A DNA stretch of 64,000 nt, taken from assembly GCF_005887115.1 (NCBI RefSeq), contig NZ_PNCJ01000005.1, positions 663,837 to 727,836 on the forward strand, written 5' to 3'. Below are positions 26,620-35,543 of the stretch, in pieces (within the stretch, counting starts at the first letter, position 1; every line of letters starts with the position of its first letter). The notes beneath the pieces are model-generated. The model had not been told where the DNA came from. It saw nothing but the letters and a program-made list of their open reading frames with translations, and made no database searches. Origin of the DNA: Pseudoalteromonas rubra (GTDB taxonomy: Bacteria; Pseudomonadota; Gammaproteobacteria; Enterobacterales; Alteromonadaceae). Both the position numbers and the translations under genes were made by a program.

Positions 26620-27134
26620 CACATTTCCCCGCACAATAAAAAGCGCTCATTCTAACCGAGGACAAAGAGCGGGCCAACGTTTTAAGCCCTGTAAAACAAG
26701 AGTTGCAAAAACAAGAACTACTAGTCAAATTTGGCTTGTCTGCTTGGCGACCGTCTTAATGTAAAATAACAAATATATAAAACAGCCATACTGTACGACT
26801 CGAATAAAAAAATTACATCATTATTGGAGACCCTATTTCATCGCCAGAGCCCAGACGCTTGTATTTTTTACTCTTAGATTCTTTGAGTTAGTCTGCCAGC
26901 TAAGTATCACGCCTGGTTTGCCTTTATCAACTGGACAATAAATGACAGGTTTCACAAGCACTCCTACTGGTGGTATTTATTGTCAAACGCCTGGCTAAAA
27001 CAGCTCAACTTTCAACTAAAAGCCTGAGTTACAACCAAAGAGTCAAATACCAAATATTTAACACTTGATTACACCCTTTGCTGCAATGTATATTATTTGA
27101 TTAATTTTAGTTTTTTTGTTTGGAGTATTGTTGT
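26620..27134. other. 515-base AT-rich intergenic region with an inverted repeat
   Basis: No credible gene. A 10-base inverted repeat GACAATAAAT (26934-26943) / ATTTATTGTC (26975-26984) has arms 31 bases apart, and CGCCTGG occurs near both 26912 and 26989. At the right end TTGATT (27065-27070) and TATATT (27089-27094) form a plausible promoter, 18-base spacer, for the next gene. Confidence 0.45.
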
Positions 27135-27875
27135 ATGACAGGTCGCAGAGATGAAAGCCCACCTCCTGGAAATCAAGATCAAAACCAATTCGGTTGGTCC
27201 GACCTAATAATTCTGAAAGGCAAAGAAAGTATGAAGTATCTCTTCATACTTTTAATGGTACTTATTCTCTGTGGCTTTACATTATATGTAATTGATAATG
27301 ATGCAATTAAAGACCTTTACACTAAAGTGACCGACTCTGAAAAGCACGAACAGTATCAGAAGCTAAGCTCTCAATTTACACCTGTGCAATCAATTATACA
27401 AAAGTGGAACCTCATCAGCTCAATCGACGACACTCATACTGAACACGTAAAACATATCAGAAAAAACATCCTCAATGTTAAAAATCTGTATCAAAACCTA
27501 AAGATCGACAAACTTGGCCAGGCAAATATTGCTATTTGGAATCTTAACGTCGCAAAGCTTAATATTATAATGTACGACCTTACATCAGAGGACCAACACT
27601 ATATAGATGCCATGGCTCATATTAATGAAGCTAAAAAAGTAGGCAAAAAAGCCCCTGATTTGTCAGTTAAAGAACTTAATGCATTGATGCGCGTCAGGTT
27701 TTACCACAACCTAACTTGGACTGAATTAGCAGCATACTCGCTTAGAACATACAACGGAAAGCATGATGTAAAACAAATCATGATGAAAATAAGGAACGCA
27801 ATGGGAGGGTGTAGTTTCTTCAGAAGCGAAGGCCTTGCGCATACTAAAATGAAAGACGCGTTAGAATGTGAATAA
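27135..27875 (+). CDS. Membrane-anchored protein of unknown family
   Basis: A 246-aa protein I do not recognise. An odd 32-residue polar N-terminus rich in Pro, Gln and Asn (RRDESPPPGNQDQNQFGWSD) precedes one membrane helix (YLFILLMVLILCGFTLYVI). A Lys-rich, mostly helical domain of about 180 residues should lie in the periplasm, with two cysteines near the end (GGCSFF and LECE). ATG at 27135 has GGAG nine bases upstream. ATG at 27231 also has AAAGG and would make the helix an N-terminal anchor, so the start is uncertain. The gene is AT-rich and convergent with the short secreted peptide gene, sharing one hairpin. Confidence 0.6.
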   Translation: MTGRRDESPPPGNQDQNQFGWSDLIILKGKESMKYLFILLMVLILCGFTLYVIDNDAIKDLYTKVTDSEKHEQYQKLSSQFTPVQSIIQKWNLISSIDDTHTEHVKHIRKNILNVKNLYQNLKIDKLGQANIAIWNLNVAKLNIIMYDLTSEDQHYIDAMAHINEAKKVGKKAPDLSVKELNALMRVRFYHNLTWTELAAYSLRTYNGKHDVKQIMMKIRNAMGGCSFFRSEGLAHTKMKDALECE

Positions 27876-27890
27876 AGTTTTGTTTAATAA

Positions 27891-27914
27891 GGTCACATGT
27901 TAATACATGTGACC
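27891..27914. terminator. Perfect hairpin between convergent genes
   Basis: GGTCACATGT-TAAT-ACATGTGACC, a perfect 10-bp stem, lies between the stops at 27875 and 27934. It can end transcription from both sides, though it lacks long T-runs. Confidence 0.7.
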
Positions 27915-27933
27915 TACAATAAACCGCTGATTT

Positions 27934-28149
27934 TTAACCAAAAATTCCAATAAACGGATTACCACTTGTTGGTTTAATCGGAGCTATCGCGGGTTCACCA
28001 TTTTTGGCGTGTTGCGTTTCTTGAGCTCCAGTTTCTTCAGCATCATTGCCAGCAACAGCTATGCTAGCGACCAGCGCAAGTGAGAAAGCAACTCCGGACA
28101 TCTTACCAATACGGGTTAACTTTTCACGCTTGATTAGCCTTTTTTTCAT
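27934..28149 (-). CDS. Short secreted peptide, unknown function
   Basis: A 71-aa product. The basic N-terminus (MKKRLIKREKLTRIGK) and hydrophobic stretch (GVAFSLALVASIAVAG, residues 19-34) form a signal peptide with likely cleavage near residues 33-35. The mature peptide of about 37 residues is acidic and polar at first, then Pro-rich, and ends in the apolar, glycine-rich tail SGNPFIGIFG. The start at 28149 has AAGGA nine bases upstream; the ORF could extend to 28170 but without a site. The conserved-looking tail hints at a recognised C-terminus, but no family is recognised. Confidence 0.6.
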   Translation of the reverse strand: MKKRLIKREKLTRIGKMSGVAFSLALVASIAVAGNDAEETGAQETQHAKNGEPAIAPIKPTSGNPFIGIFG

Positions 28150-28713
28150 GGGGAAATATCCTTTATCCATTTTTAGTAGTTGTTACTTGTCCTGTGGAGT
28201 TATCACATTTATTTGATACATCCACGCGAACAAATTTTACACATTGATAACAACAAAGTCAAACATCAGTGCTTAGCTCGTAAGTTTAGTTATGATTACA
28301 AAACTATCAACTTTAAATGACACTTTCCGATAACCTTGCCCTGTAAAGCCAATTCACAACTTTAGAATAAACAAAAATAAAGCTGTGCAAATACAACAAA
28401 GTAGAATTTCACAAAACGTGATAAGTTTCACATAGCCTAACAACTGTGCAGTTCAACCTAAGTAATCGACAACGCAAAAATGCATATAGTTGACATCCAA
28501 TAGCCTTCCAGCTAGCTATCTGACAATCGGCTTTTTACCCGTTTATCTCAGGCTGTCAACTTCTCCTTTATAAGACAGAGTATACCCACTTTCTTTTTAG
28601 CTAATGTGTGAATAGGTCATTATGATTAATACTCAGTAAAAAGCCCTCCTACTGACACTCCCTGACAAACCACCATGTTTTACTGTCACCAACTTAAACA
28701 AGGAGACAAAAAC
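28150..28713. other. Intergenic, promoters only
   Basis: About 560 AT-rich bases between two divergent small genes. I see no RNA gene, no ORF with a ribosome binding site and no strong inverted repeat. AGGAG at 28701-28705 is the ribosome binding site for the next gene. Confidence 0.5.
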
Positions 28714-29031
28714 ATGAGTACTAACAGCATCGAAATCGCAACATTCAAATTGGCCAACGGCGTTACTGAAGCAGATTTTTTAAAGCAGAATGAAGAGTTT
28801 ATGGCATATCTACAGGAGCAGCCAGGCCTTTTGTATCGCTCGGTGTCAAAGCATGCACCAAGCGGAACCTATACTGACATCGTATACTGGAATACGCTCG
28901 AAGATGCCAAGCGCGTGCAAGAAGCCTTCGAGCACGAGCCGGTTTGTCAGCAGTTTGCCGCACTAATTGATAAAGATAGCTTGTCATTAACTCTGACAGA
29001 GGCGGTTGCACAAACCCCTTGCAGTGAGTAA
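28714..29031 (+). CDS. ABM-fold (dimeric alpha/beta barrel) protein
   Basis: A 105-aa protein with the dimeric ferredoxin-like fold of antibiotic-biosynthesis-monooxygenase or stress-responsive A/B-barrel proteins. Features are IATFKLANGVTEADFLKQNEEF, PGLLYRSVSKHAPSGTYTDIVYWNTLEDAKRV and a final helix with CQQFAALID. AGGAG eight bases upstream fixes the start, so the longer frame from 28675 is wrong. Members range from heme-degrading or quinone-oxidising enzymes to proteins without known activity. It sits just upstream of a WYL-type regulator, separated by a hairpin. Confidence 0.75.
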   Translation: MSTNSIEIATFKLANGVTEADFLKQNEEFMAYLQEQPGLLYRSVSKHAPSGTYTDIVYWNTLEDAKRVQEAFEHEPVCQQFAALIDKDSLSLTLTEAVAQTPCSE

Positions 29032-29051
29032 CCTGACCAGGCTTTTCAATG

Positions 29052-29075
29052 CCGGGGCTTCGCCCCGGTTTGTCT
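29052..29075 (+). terminator. GC-rich hairpin between ABM gene and WYL regulator
   Basis: CCGGGGC-TTC-GCCCCGG (29052-29068) followed by TTTGTCTTT. It lies 20 bases after the ABM stop and 20 before the TTG start of the regulator. It may partly terminate, so that the regulator is made at a lower level. Confidence 0.75.
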
Positions 29076-29087
29076 TTGGAGATCACC

Positions 29088-29798
29088 TTGCACAAGTCTG
29101 AACGATTATTTCAGCTGGTTAATCTGCTTAAAAGCCGGCGTCTGGCCATCACCGCCAAGCAACTTGCCGAACGGCTCAATGTATCAGAACGCACCATCTA
29201 CCGCGATATCCAGCACCTGCAAAGTTCTGGCGTTCCAATCGAAGGTGAAGCTGGCATTGGTTATCTGATAGCCCAGTGCGATTTGCCTCCCATGATGTTT
29301 ACCGTTGCGGAGCTGCAATCCCTGCTGTTAGGTACACGCATGGCCAGTGCCTGGACAGATCCAGTCTTATCTGAACACGCCAGCAGTGCCATGGCTAAAA
29401 TTGAGGCTGCACTGCCCGAACACCTTAAACAGCAGATAGACGACTTTCCCTACGTGGCGGCAAGCTTTGGCCACACAGAAGATCATCAAAGGTTTAGCAG
29501 TACACTCCGTGAAGCTGTCGTCCAGAAACGCCAGGTCAGGTTACAGTATAAAGATGCAAAAGACGCTTTTAGTGAACGTGATATCGAGCCACTCGGGCTG
29601 GTGTATTGGGGTGGCAAGTGGACCATTATCGGTCATTGCCTTTTGCGCAACGATTATCGTGAATTCCGACTCGACCGGGTGTGTGATATTACTCTGCTCA
29701 CTCAGCCTTTTGTGCTCACTCAGCACAAAAACATGCAGCACTACATCGCGCTGGTAAAGGCGAAATATCAGGAACAAAGCGACGAAAGCAATCCTTAG
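29088..29798 (+). CDS. YafY-type HTH-11/WYL-domain transcriptional regulator
   Basis: A 236-aa protein with a DeoR/HTH-11 winged helix (AITAKQLAERLNVSERTIYRDIQHLQSSGVPIEG) and a C-terminal WYL-type ligand domain (QVRLQYKDAKD, EPLGLVYWGGKWTIIGHC, REFRLDRV). Translation most likely starts at TTG 29088, six bases after GGAG (29078-29081); the ATG at 29049 would lie in the hairpin. WYL regulators sense small molecules or nucleic acids. The likely target is the ABM gene just upstream or itself. No defence genes surround it. Confidence 0.88.
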   Translation: MHKSERLFQLVNLLKSRRLAITAKQLAERLNVSERTIYRDIQHLQSSGVPIEGEAGIGYLIAQCDLPPMMFTVAELQSLLLGTRMASAWTDPVLSEHASSAMAKIEAALPEHLKQQIDDFPYVAASFGHTEDHQRFSSTLREAVVQKRQVRLQYKDAKDAFSERDIEPLGLVYWGGKWTIIGHCLLRNDYREFRLDRVCDITLLTQPFVLTQHKNMQHYIALVKAKYQEQSDESNP

Positions 29799-29970
29799 AA
29801 TCAGTTATTGCGTTGACGCTTATCGCCTTTATGCACAGCTACCTGGCTCATCCGAGCTGTGTACTTTTTTTAGCCGATTGTTTTTATTTAATAAATTATC
29901 AATAATTCATTCTCAGCGAGTAAACCAGATCAAATAATTCGCCACACAAGCAACATTTATTAAACGCAAA

Positions 29971-29985
29971 TGAGAGTTGTTATCA
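29971..29985 (+). promoter_or_regulatory. Fur box upstream of the TonB-dependent receptor
   Basis: TGAGAGTTGTTATCA matches the 7-1-7 Fur consensus TGATAATNATTATCA at all but three positions, about 73 bases before the receptor start. This predicts iron repression of the receptor, as is known for siderophore receptors. Confidence 0.6.
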
Positions 29986-30057
29986 TTTAAAATCACTGTT
30001 AGTATGCGCTCCCTCTGCAGTCCCGAAGCCGGGTTCCTTAGTTGTATGGAGTGTAAA

Positions 30058-32520
30058 ATGCAATTCTCTCGCTCAAAGAATTCACCAAATCTATTGGCCA
30101 ATGCCGTTAAAATCGCCCTGTTAGGTGCCGCTGTGGGCAGCACAGGTGCTGTCGCTGAAAACGCTGATGAAAACATCGAAAAAATTAGTGTATACGGTAA
30201 ACACAATAAGCTGATCCTGGAATCAGGCACAGCCACCAAGTCAAACATGGCACTGATGCAAACACCTGCTGCCATTGTGGTTGTTGATAAAGAGTTGCTC
30301 AAAGCACAAAACGCCACCACGCTACAGGAGGCGCTACGTAATGTCAGTGGTCTGGGACAAGCCGGCAACAACTATGGCATAGGTGATAATCTGACAGTAC
30401 GTGGTCTGGGTGTGAACTACACCTACGACGGCATGTACGGTGGTGCAGACTTAGGCAACAACTTTAACCCGACCCGCTCTATGACCAATGTCGAGAGCAT
30501 TGAAGTACTAAAAGGCCCGGCAACCGGGTTATACGGTATCGGTGCTGCAGGCGGTGTGATCAACCTGGTTGAGAAAAAGCCTCAGCAACAGGAGGCTTTT
30601 GAAATCAGCGCCAAAGCCGGCAGCTGGAACAGCTATGGCATTGGGTTTGATGCCACAGGTGGCCTGAATGATCAGTGGGCTTACCGCCTGGTAACGAATC
30701 ACGAGCGCAGTGATGGTTATCGCGACCTGCAATCAGACAGAGACGAGGTTTATGCCAGCCTGAGCTTTGATGTCAATGACAATCACAAGCTACTGCTTTC
30801 AACCGCATATATCAATGATGCGCTGCAAGTCGATTCAATTGGTGATCCGGTCAGAATCATGAACTGGGATAGCACCAGTGGCACGCCAGGCATGTTAACA
30901 GCAGCAGATCTGCCTAATGACCCTCAAATGGATGAAAAGGGCGAAAACTACTTAGGCGTTCAACTCACAGCGCAGCAACGCGAACAGCTTGCCGCTTCAA
31001 TCCAGGCTACAGATGGTCTTAAGCCTTACAATCTGGGGGATGGCAACCTGATCTCGCCGTTGTCTAAACCAAACGAAGGGGAAGAGCTGCGCATTAAACT
31101 GCGCCATGACTGGCATATCAACAATGATTCGACCCTGACGCAACAACTATTGTGGCGCAGCTATGATTCAGAGCTTGCCCGCCAGACTGGTGCATATAAC
31201 TATGTTTATTGGAACCGCGCAACATCATACAACAAACAACCAGTAAACATCATCAACCAGGATCCTCGTGCCCCGTTAGTCATTGATGATGAGCTTCACC
31301 CCTTTGCCGCACGTCGTCAGGAATACCGTCGTCAGATTGCCGAGGAGCAAACCTGGCAATACTTTGCCGACTTGCAGCTGGGCTGGAGTCTGGGTGGCGT
31401 TATGGGTGAGCACCTGGTCAGCGTCAATTATGAAAACCGTGAAATGGCATTAAAGAGCTGGTCTGTTTACGATGCCGACGGCGGAAACAGTGACAATGCA
31501 ATCCCGTATATTCTGGATATTCGTAACCCGAACTGGGCAACCGGAGATATCATGGATTATGACCCGTCACTGCGCAGCAACTATGACAAGTCGTTAGATG
31601 CATATGGGATCAGCTTCCAGGAAGTGTTGTATCTTACAGATCAATTAACCGTGCGTGCCGGCCTTGCCTACTCTGCGATTGAGCAGGCTTATCAGCATAA
31701 AGGGAGTGACCGTGCGCCAGAGGCCAGCAAAGAGCTGGATTCAGATGACTCTGGTATGACCTATAATTTTGGAATTAACTATCAGGTACACCCGCAGCTG
31801 TCAGCGTTTGTGAACATTGCGAAAGGCCGCACAGCTTACAGCATTTTAGGCTCACTAACGGATGAGACAAAAGAAGCTAACCGTCCGGATTCAGAATCGC
31901 AATCACTGGACTTAGGCATTCGCTTTACTGCGCTGGACGAAGATTTGTTGGGCTCAATTGTGTGGTTTGAAACCAGCCGTACCAACCTGCGCTATAACAA
32001 CCCGCTTTACAATGACACAAACCCAGAGAGCTCTGACTATAACATTAGCGTTCCGCAGTATTTTTATGACAACGAAGATGAGTCAAAAGGTGTAGAAATC
32101 GATCTGAACCTGGCACTGGCTGAGTCAGTTGATTTAAACTTGAACGCCACCTGGCAGGATGCGATTGAGATCCGTGCACAGGAACGCTCCGAGCAGAAAA
32201 AGGGCGTACCAGAAAAAATGGCCAGCGCGTGGGTCAACTACCAGCTGCCAGCCACTGTTTTGGATAATCTGACGCTTAGTCTTGGTATCAACTATGTCGA
32301 CGAGCGCACCGTTAATTCGTCCAGCTTCGGCCTCCCGACAGCGACTATTGATAGCTACACACGCTGGGATGCAGCCGCACGCTACCAAGGTGATAAATAC
32401 CAGATCCAGCTAAACATTGAGAACCTGACGGACGAGCGCTATTACAGCAAAGCCTTGTTCCTCGGTGGCTTACCAGGTAACGAGCGCAACGTTAAATTGG
32501 CAGTGAATTATCAGTTCTAA
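30058..32520 (+). CDS. TonB-dependent siderophore receptor
   Basis: An 820-aa outer-membrane receptor. A signal peptide (NAVKIALLGAAVGSTGAVAE) is followed by a TonB-box-like IEKISVYGK. The plug domain has QTPAAIVVVDKELL, LTVRGLGVNYTYDGM and ESIEVLKGPATGLYGIGAAGGVINLVEKKP, and the 22-strand barrel ends in YQF. It would import a ferric siderophore using TonB energy. GGAG six bases upstream fixes the start at 30058; the longer frame from 29977 runs back through the Fur box. No siderophore biosynthesis or permease genes are adjacent. A terminator follows. Confidence 0.93.
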   Translation: MQFSRSKNSPNLLANAVKIALLGAAVGSTGAVAENADENIEKISVYGKHNKLILESGTATKSNMALMQTPAAIVVVDKELLKAQNATTLQEALRNVSGLGQAGNNYGIGDNLTVRGLGVNYTYDGMYGGADLGNNFNPTRSMTNVESIEVLKGPATGLYGIGAAGGVINLVEKKPQQQEAFEISAKAGSWNSYGIGFDATGGLNDQWAYRLVTNHERSDGYRDLQSDRDEVYASLSFDVNDNHKLLLSTAYINDALQVDSIGDPVRIMNWDSTSGTPGMLTAADLPNDPQMDEKGENYLGVQLTAQQREQLAASIQATDGLKPYNLGDGNLISPLSKPNEGEELRIKLRHDWHINNDSTLTQQLLWRSYDSELARQTGAYNYVYWNRATSYNKQPVNIINQDPRAPLVIDDELHPFAARRQEYRRQIAEEQTWQYFADLQLGWSLGGVMGEHLVSVNYENREMALKSWSVYDADGGNSDNAIPYILDIRNPNWATGDIMDYDPSLRSNYDKSLDAYGISFQEVLYLTDQLTVRAGLAYSAIEQAYQHKGSDRAPEASKELDSDDSGMTYNFGINYQVHPQLSAFVNIAKGRTAYSILGSLTDETKEANRPDSESQSLDLGIRFTALDEDLLGSIVWFETSRTNLRYNNPLYNDTNPESSDYNISVPQYFYDNEDESKGVEIDLNLALAESVDLNLNATWQDAIEIRAQERSEQKKGVPEKMASAWVNYQLPATVLDNLTLSLGINYVDERTVNSSSFGLPTATIDSYTRWDAAARYQGDKYQIQLNIENLTDERYYSKALFLGGLPGNERNVKLAVNYQF

Positions 32521-32558
32521 TACTCTGACCTGCAGTGCAAATGCGCACTAAGACAAAA

Positions 32559-32590
32559 AGTGAATTGAGCCTTGCTCAGTTCGCTTTTTT
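32559..32590 (+). terminator. Terminator of the receptor gene
   Basis: Stem AGTGAATTGAGC/GCTCAGTTCGCT with G-T pairs and loop CTT, followed by six T. Confidence 0.85.
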
Positions 32591-32674
32591 GTTGCTCACA
32601 CAATCGCATACTACAAAACTAATTTAGGTACGGTCTTTGCTTAATAATCCTGACGTACTTAAAGGAATTGTCTT

Positions 32675-33289
32675 ATGAAAGTTATCCCATTCACACAACA
32701 GTCTGCCACCGGGAACGCTGCACATCCGAAACACAGCCAGGTACAATTGGATCAACAACGCCAGTTTACACAGCAGCTTTACAACGCCATGAATTCAGCA
32801 GGGCGTGTGCAATCCAGTGATGTTACGATTTCCACGGAGATCGATCCCGCTAATATTTCCGGGCAGGCCAAAACTTTTCACCGGATTGCGAAAGACAATG
32901 CTCAGAAATACGTAGATTTGAGCTTGCCAGAGAAACAACAGCACATCCAACTTTATCAGGAAACCATGCGAGAAATCATGGAGATGCCAATCCAAGTCAG
33001 CGTCGAGCCCCATGAAGTTAACGAAGCCTTGCTGTTCAATAATCTTGGCATAGACTTTATGGCTTACAAAGAACTCAAAGTCAGAATTGAAATGCTGGAA
33101 CTCACAGAACAGGAAATCAATGATGATAAGTCTCTTCCCTCTTATAAGAAAGACAAGCTCAAAGACAACATTGATGAACTCAAAGCCAGACTGGAAATGG
33201 CAATCGATGATCTGCTTGGAGATACACAAGACCCACAGCTGGCACCCGAATCGGCCAAAACACCCGACAATCTATTCTCCTTGTCTTAA
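32675..33289 (+). CDS. Conserved-looking coiled-coil protein, unknown function
   Basis: A 204-aa soluble, charged protein with no signal peptide or membrane helix. AAGGAATTGTCTT precedes the ATG. The N-terminal 60 residues are Gln/Ser-rich and probably disordered; residues 65-120 and 125-190 look helical with Lys/Glu heptads (LELTEQEINDDKS, KKDKLKDNIDELKARLEMAIDDL). I recognise no family. It is monocistronic, between the receptor and two solute-binding genes, with no clear functional link. Confidence 0.6.
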   Translation: MKVIPFTQQSATGNAAHPKHSQVQLDQQRQFTQQLYNAMNSAGRVQSSDVTISTEIDPANISGQAKTFHRIAKDNAQKYVDLSLPEKQQHIQLYQETMREIMEMPIQVSVEPHEVNEALLFNNLGIDFMAYKELKVRIEMLELTEQEINDDKSLPSYKKDKLKDNIDELKARLEMAIDDLLGDTQDPQLAPESAKTPDNLFSLS

Positions 33290-33425
33290 GGGCTCTCACC
33301 TGCAAACAACACGTAACTCCTTACCAGCAAACAGTGCAATCGCGCTCAGCGTACTATACTGACACTATATTCATTTGCAGATCTTTGCCGGCCTCTGCAT
33401 TGGCCCGATCATAAGGTAGATTGCA

Positions 33426-34163
33426 ATGCATCAGTTACTACGTTTAGTCGCCTTATATCCACTAGTCGCCTTTAGTGCGGCTTATGATACACCCAACCTG
33501 GAGTGGGTAACCGAAGACTACCCGCCGTTTAACTACCATATCAATGGCGAGGTCGAGGGCTTATCCATCCGTATTCTGAATAGCATTTATCGGGATCTGG
33601 GTTGGACATTGGATAAAAGAGACATCATGCTGGTGCCCTGGCCCAGAGCCTATCGTATGGCTATGACCTCACCGAACACCTGCATTTTTTCTATCACATA
33701 TACACGCGAGCGTGCGGAGCTATTTCAATTTATTGGCCCCTCGATTGATAACCAAGTAGCCATTATTGGTCATAAAGATAATGCTTATCAGGTCGAGGAC
33801 TTGGCCGACTTAAAGAACTACAAAATCGGAGTAGTGAAGAACGACATTGGCCACCAGCTGTTGCGAAAGTCGAACATCGGACAGGACAATCTGGTCTTTC
33901 TGGCGTCTGGATTCGAGCTGGTACAAATGCTGAAACTAAAACGCATTGACTTAATTGCATACGGCGATATTATCGCACGCTTTCAGTTTAAACGGGCAGG
34001 CATAGACCCGGCACACTACCGCGTGATATTGCCGCTTTCCCGTTCATATTTGGGCTTTGCCTGTAATAAGCAGGTAGAAACCCAATGGGTTCAGAGTATG
34101 AATCAGGCGCTGCGGCGCTTGCGAAGAAACGAACCTGCATTGTTTTTACCGCAATCCTATTAA
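33426..34163 (+). CDS. Periplasmic solute-binding protein, family 3 type
   Basis: A 245-aa exported protein with a short signal peptide ending near FSAAY. It resembles the SBP_bac_3 fold: LEWVTEDYPPFNYHINGEVEGLSIRILNSI at the N-terminus, SITYTRERAELFQFIGP, and LKNYKIGVVKNDIGHQLL. Such proteins bind amino acids or related polar molecules. There is no permease or ATPase gene, so it may serve a distant transporter or a sensor. A second member starts 18 bases downstream, so the two form an operon. Confidence 0.82.
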   Translation: MHQLLRLVALYPLVAFSAAYDTPNLEWVTEDYPPFNYHINGEVEGLSIRILNSIYRDLGWTLDKRDIMLVPWPRAYRMAMTSPNTCIFSITYTRERAELFQFIGPSIDNQVAIIGHKDNAYQVEDLADLKNYKIGVVKNDIGHQLLRKSNIGQDNLVFLASGFELVQMLKLKRIDLIAYGDIIARFQFKRAGIDPAHYRVILPLSRSYLGFACNKQVETQWVQSMNQALRRLRRNEPALFLPQSY

Positions 34164-34181
34164 TGCTTCACAGAGGGTTCA

Positions 34182-34964
34182 ATGGCACGTCTTTATTTAC
34201 GGGCAGTCCTGGTTCTAAACGTTACTTTATTTTCCTTGTCTGGGACTGAGCTGGCGCAAGCTGAAAATACGCAATCCGATGTTGTTTCAGCCCCAATATC
34301 CGTCTGTTTTGAACGCTGGCGTCCCTTTAGTTTTATTGATCACGATGGCATTGCAAGAGGTCTGGAGGTCGACCTGATCAAAGCCGCAGCTCAGGCCCTG
34401 AATCGCACAGTAGAGTTCAGCGAATTGCCCTTTAAACGTTGCGTTGCCAACGTTAAGTTTGGTAGTACAGACTTTTCTTTGCATGTCGACAAAACGGATG
34501 GATTGGCCATTTTTTCTGATACCACAACCTTTTGGCAACTCAGTCTCGCAGTGTCTGCTGCCAGGTTTCAAACTCTGGGTGATTTTAAAACTATCAATAC
34601 GCCCAGGATTATGCTGGCAACTGAATATCCCTACCCTAAAGCGGTATATCGAAAACTTGAAGCCCTTAATGCTCGACTGGTCAGGCGCTCTTATTATGAA
34701 GAAAACGACGAACACGCGAAAACCTTTTTTGATATCCTGACCACCAAGCGAGTCGATGCTATGCTGGTGGATAAGCAGTGGGCACAGCATATGATAGATA
34801 AGTTCAATCTGCCTGTGAATTTGCTGGCTCAGGACTTTCACCGTGAGCCTCAGTTTATCGGCTACCGGCACAGTAATGCGCACCTGGCACAACAACTGGA
34901 AGCCGCACTATCAGCACTACCAGAAGATGTCCGCACTACCATTAAAAACCAGTATAAATACTAG
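34182..34964 (+). CDS. Periplasmic solute-binding protein, family 3 type
   Basis: A 260-aa exported protein, second in a pair. The signal peptide ends near LAQAEN. Fold motifs are VCFERWRPFSFIDHDGIARGLEVDLIKAAAQAL and a C-terminal FIGYRHSNAHLAQQLEAAL. Its sequence differs enough from its neighbour to suggest another ligand. GAGGG precedes the ATG. The pair lies next to a GAF protein and a large hybrid kinase with a periplasmic domain, so a ligand-sensing role is possible but unproven. Confidence 0.8.
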   Translation: MARLYLRAVLVLNVTLFSLSGTELAQAENTQSDVVSAPISVCFERWRPFSFIDHDGIARGLEVDLIKAAAQALNRTVEFSELPFKRCVANVKFGSTDFSLHVDKTDGLAIFSDTTTFWQLSLAVSAARFQTLGDFKTINTPRIMLATEYPYPKAVYRKLEALNARLVRRSYYEENDEHAKTFFDILTTKRVDAMLVDKQWAQHMIDKFNLPVNLLAQDFHREPQFIGYRHSNAHLAQQLEAALSALPEDVRTTIKNQYKY

Positions 34965-34973
34965 CAATGTACG

Positions 34974-35468
34974 CTACGGTCGGGCCAGTTTTATTAACCG
35001 TTCAACCACATCGTCTGCAACTTGCTTCAAAATTGACGCATCGTGCTCATTAAACTCTCGGGGCTCACTGTCAATCAGGCATAAAGTCCCCATATTGCAA
35101 CCGTTGGGATGACGTAAAGGACAGCCTGCATAAAAGCGGATACTGAGCCCATCGGTTACCAGAGGGTTGTCAAAAAAGCGCTCATCTTTTGTCGCATTAT
35201 CAATAACAAACACGTCTTCCTGACAAATTGCATGACCACAAAACGAAATATCCCGAGAGGTCTGCTCGGCATCAAGTCCTACTCTGGACTTAAACCATTG
35301 TCTGTCACTGTCGACCAGACTAATAAGCGCTATAGGGACATTGAAAACATGGGCTGCAAATTCAGTGAGCCTGTCTAACTCTGCGTCAGGGAGGGTATCA
35401 AGCGCTTGCAAGTCGTGTAATGTTTGCAATCGCAGTGCTTCATTATCCGGTAGTGGCGGACTTTTCAT
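34974..35468 (-). CDS. GAF-domain protein
   Basis: A 164-aa cytoplasmic protein consisting of one GAF domain (residues 20-160): TLPDAELDRLTEFAAHVFNVPIALISLVDSDRQWFKSRVG, ISFCGHAI, RFYAGCPLRHPNGCNMGTLCLIDSEPREF. This subtype usually heads diguanylate cyclases or kinases, but here it stands alone. Conserved cysteines (FCGH, AGC, GTLC) could suit redox or NO sensing. ATG at 35468 is preferred over TTG at 35480. It is divergent from the hybrid kinase across 75 bases, so it may be a small sensor or modulator for it. Confidence 0.8.
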   Translation of the reverse strand: MKSPPLPDNEALRLQTLHDLQALDTLPDAELDRLTEFAAHVFNVPIALISLVDSDRQWFKSRVGLDAEQTSRDISFCGHAICQEDVFVIDNATKDERFFDNPLVTDGLSIRFYAGCPLRHPNGCNMGTLCLIDSEPREFNEHDASILKQVADDVVERLIKLARP

Positions 35469-35543
35469 CCAAATCACCAATTAACAGATGGTTTATACAC
35501 TATAGTTAAAAATGCCTAAACGTCTATATTAAGGAAAGCACAC

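Noticed and set aside
29088..29798. WYL regulator as marker of an anti-phage defence island
   Set aside because: The neighbours are an ABM-fold protein and a siderophore receptor; no nuclease, helicase, restriction or retron gene is present.
29913..30371. A 152-codon minus-strand open frame over the receptor start
   Set aside because: It overlaps the Fur box and the receptor signal peptide, and its protein is a cysteine/serine-rich shadow.
34287..34895. A 202-codon minus-strand open frame
   Set aside because: It lies wholly within a well-supported solute-binding gene on the other strand and shows no domain or start signal.
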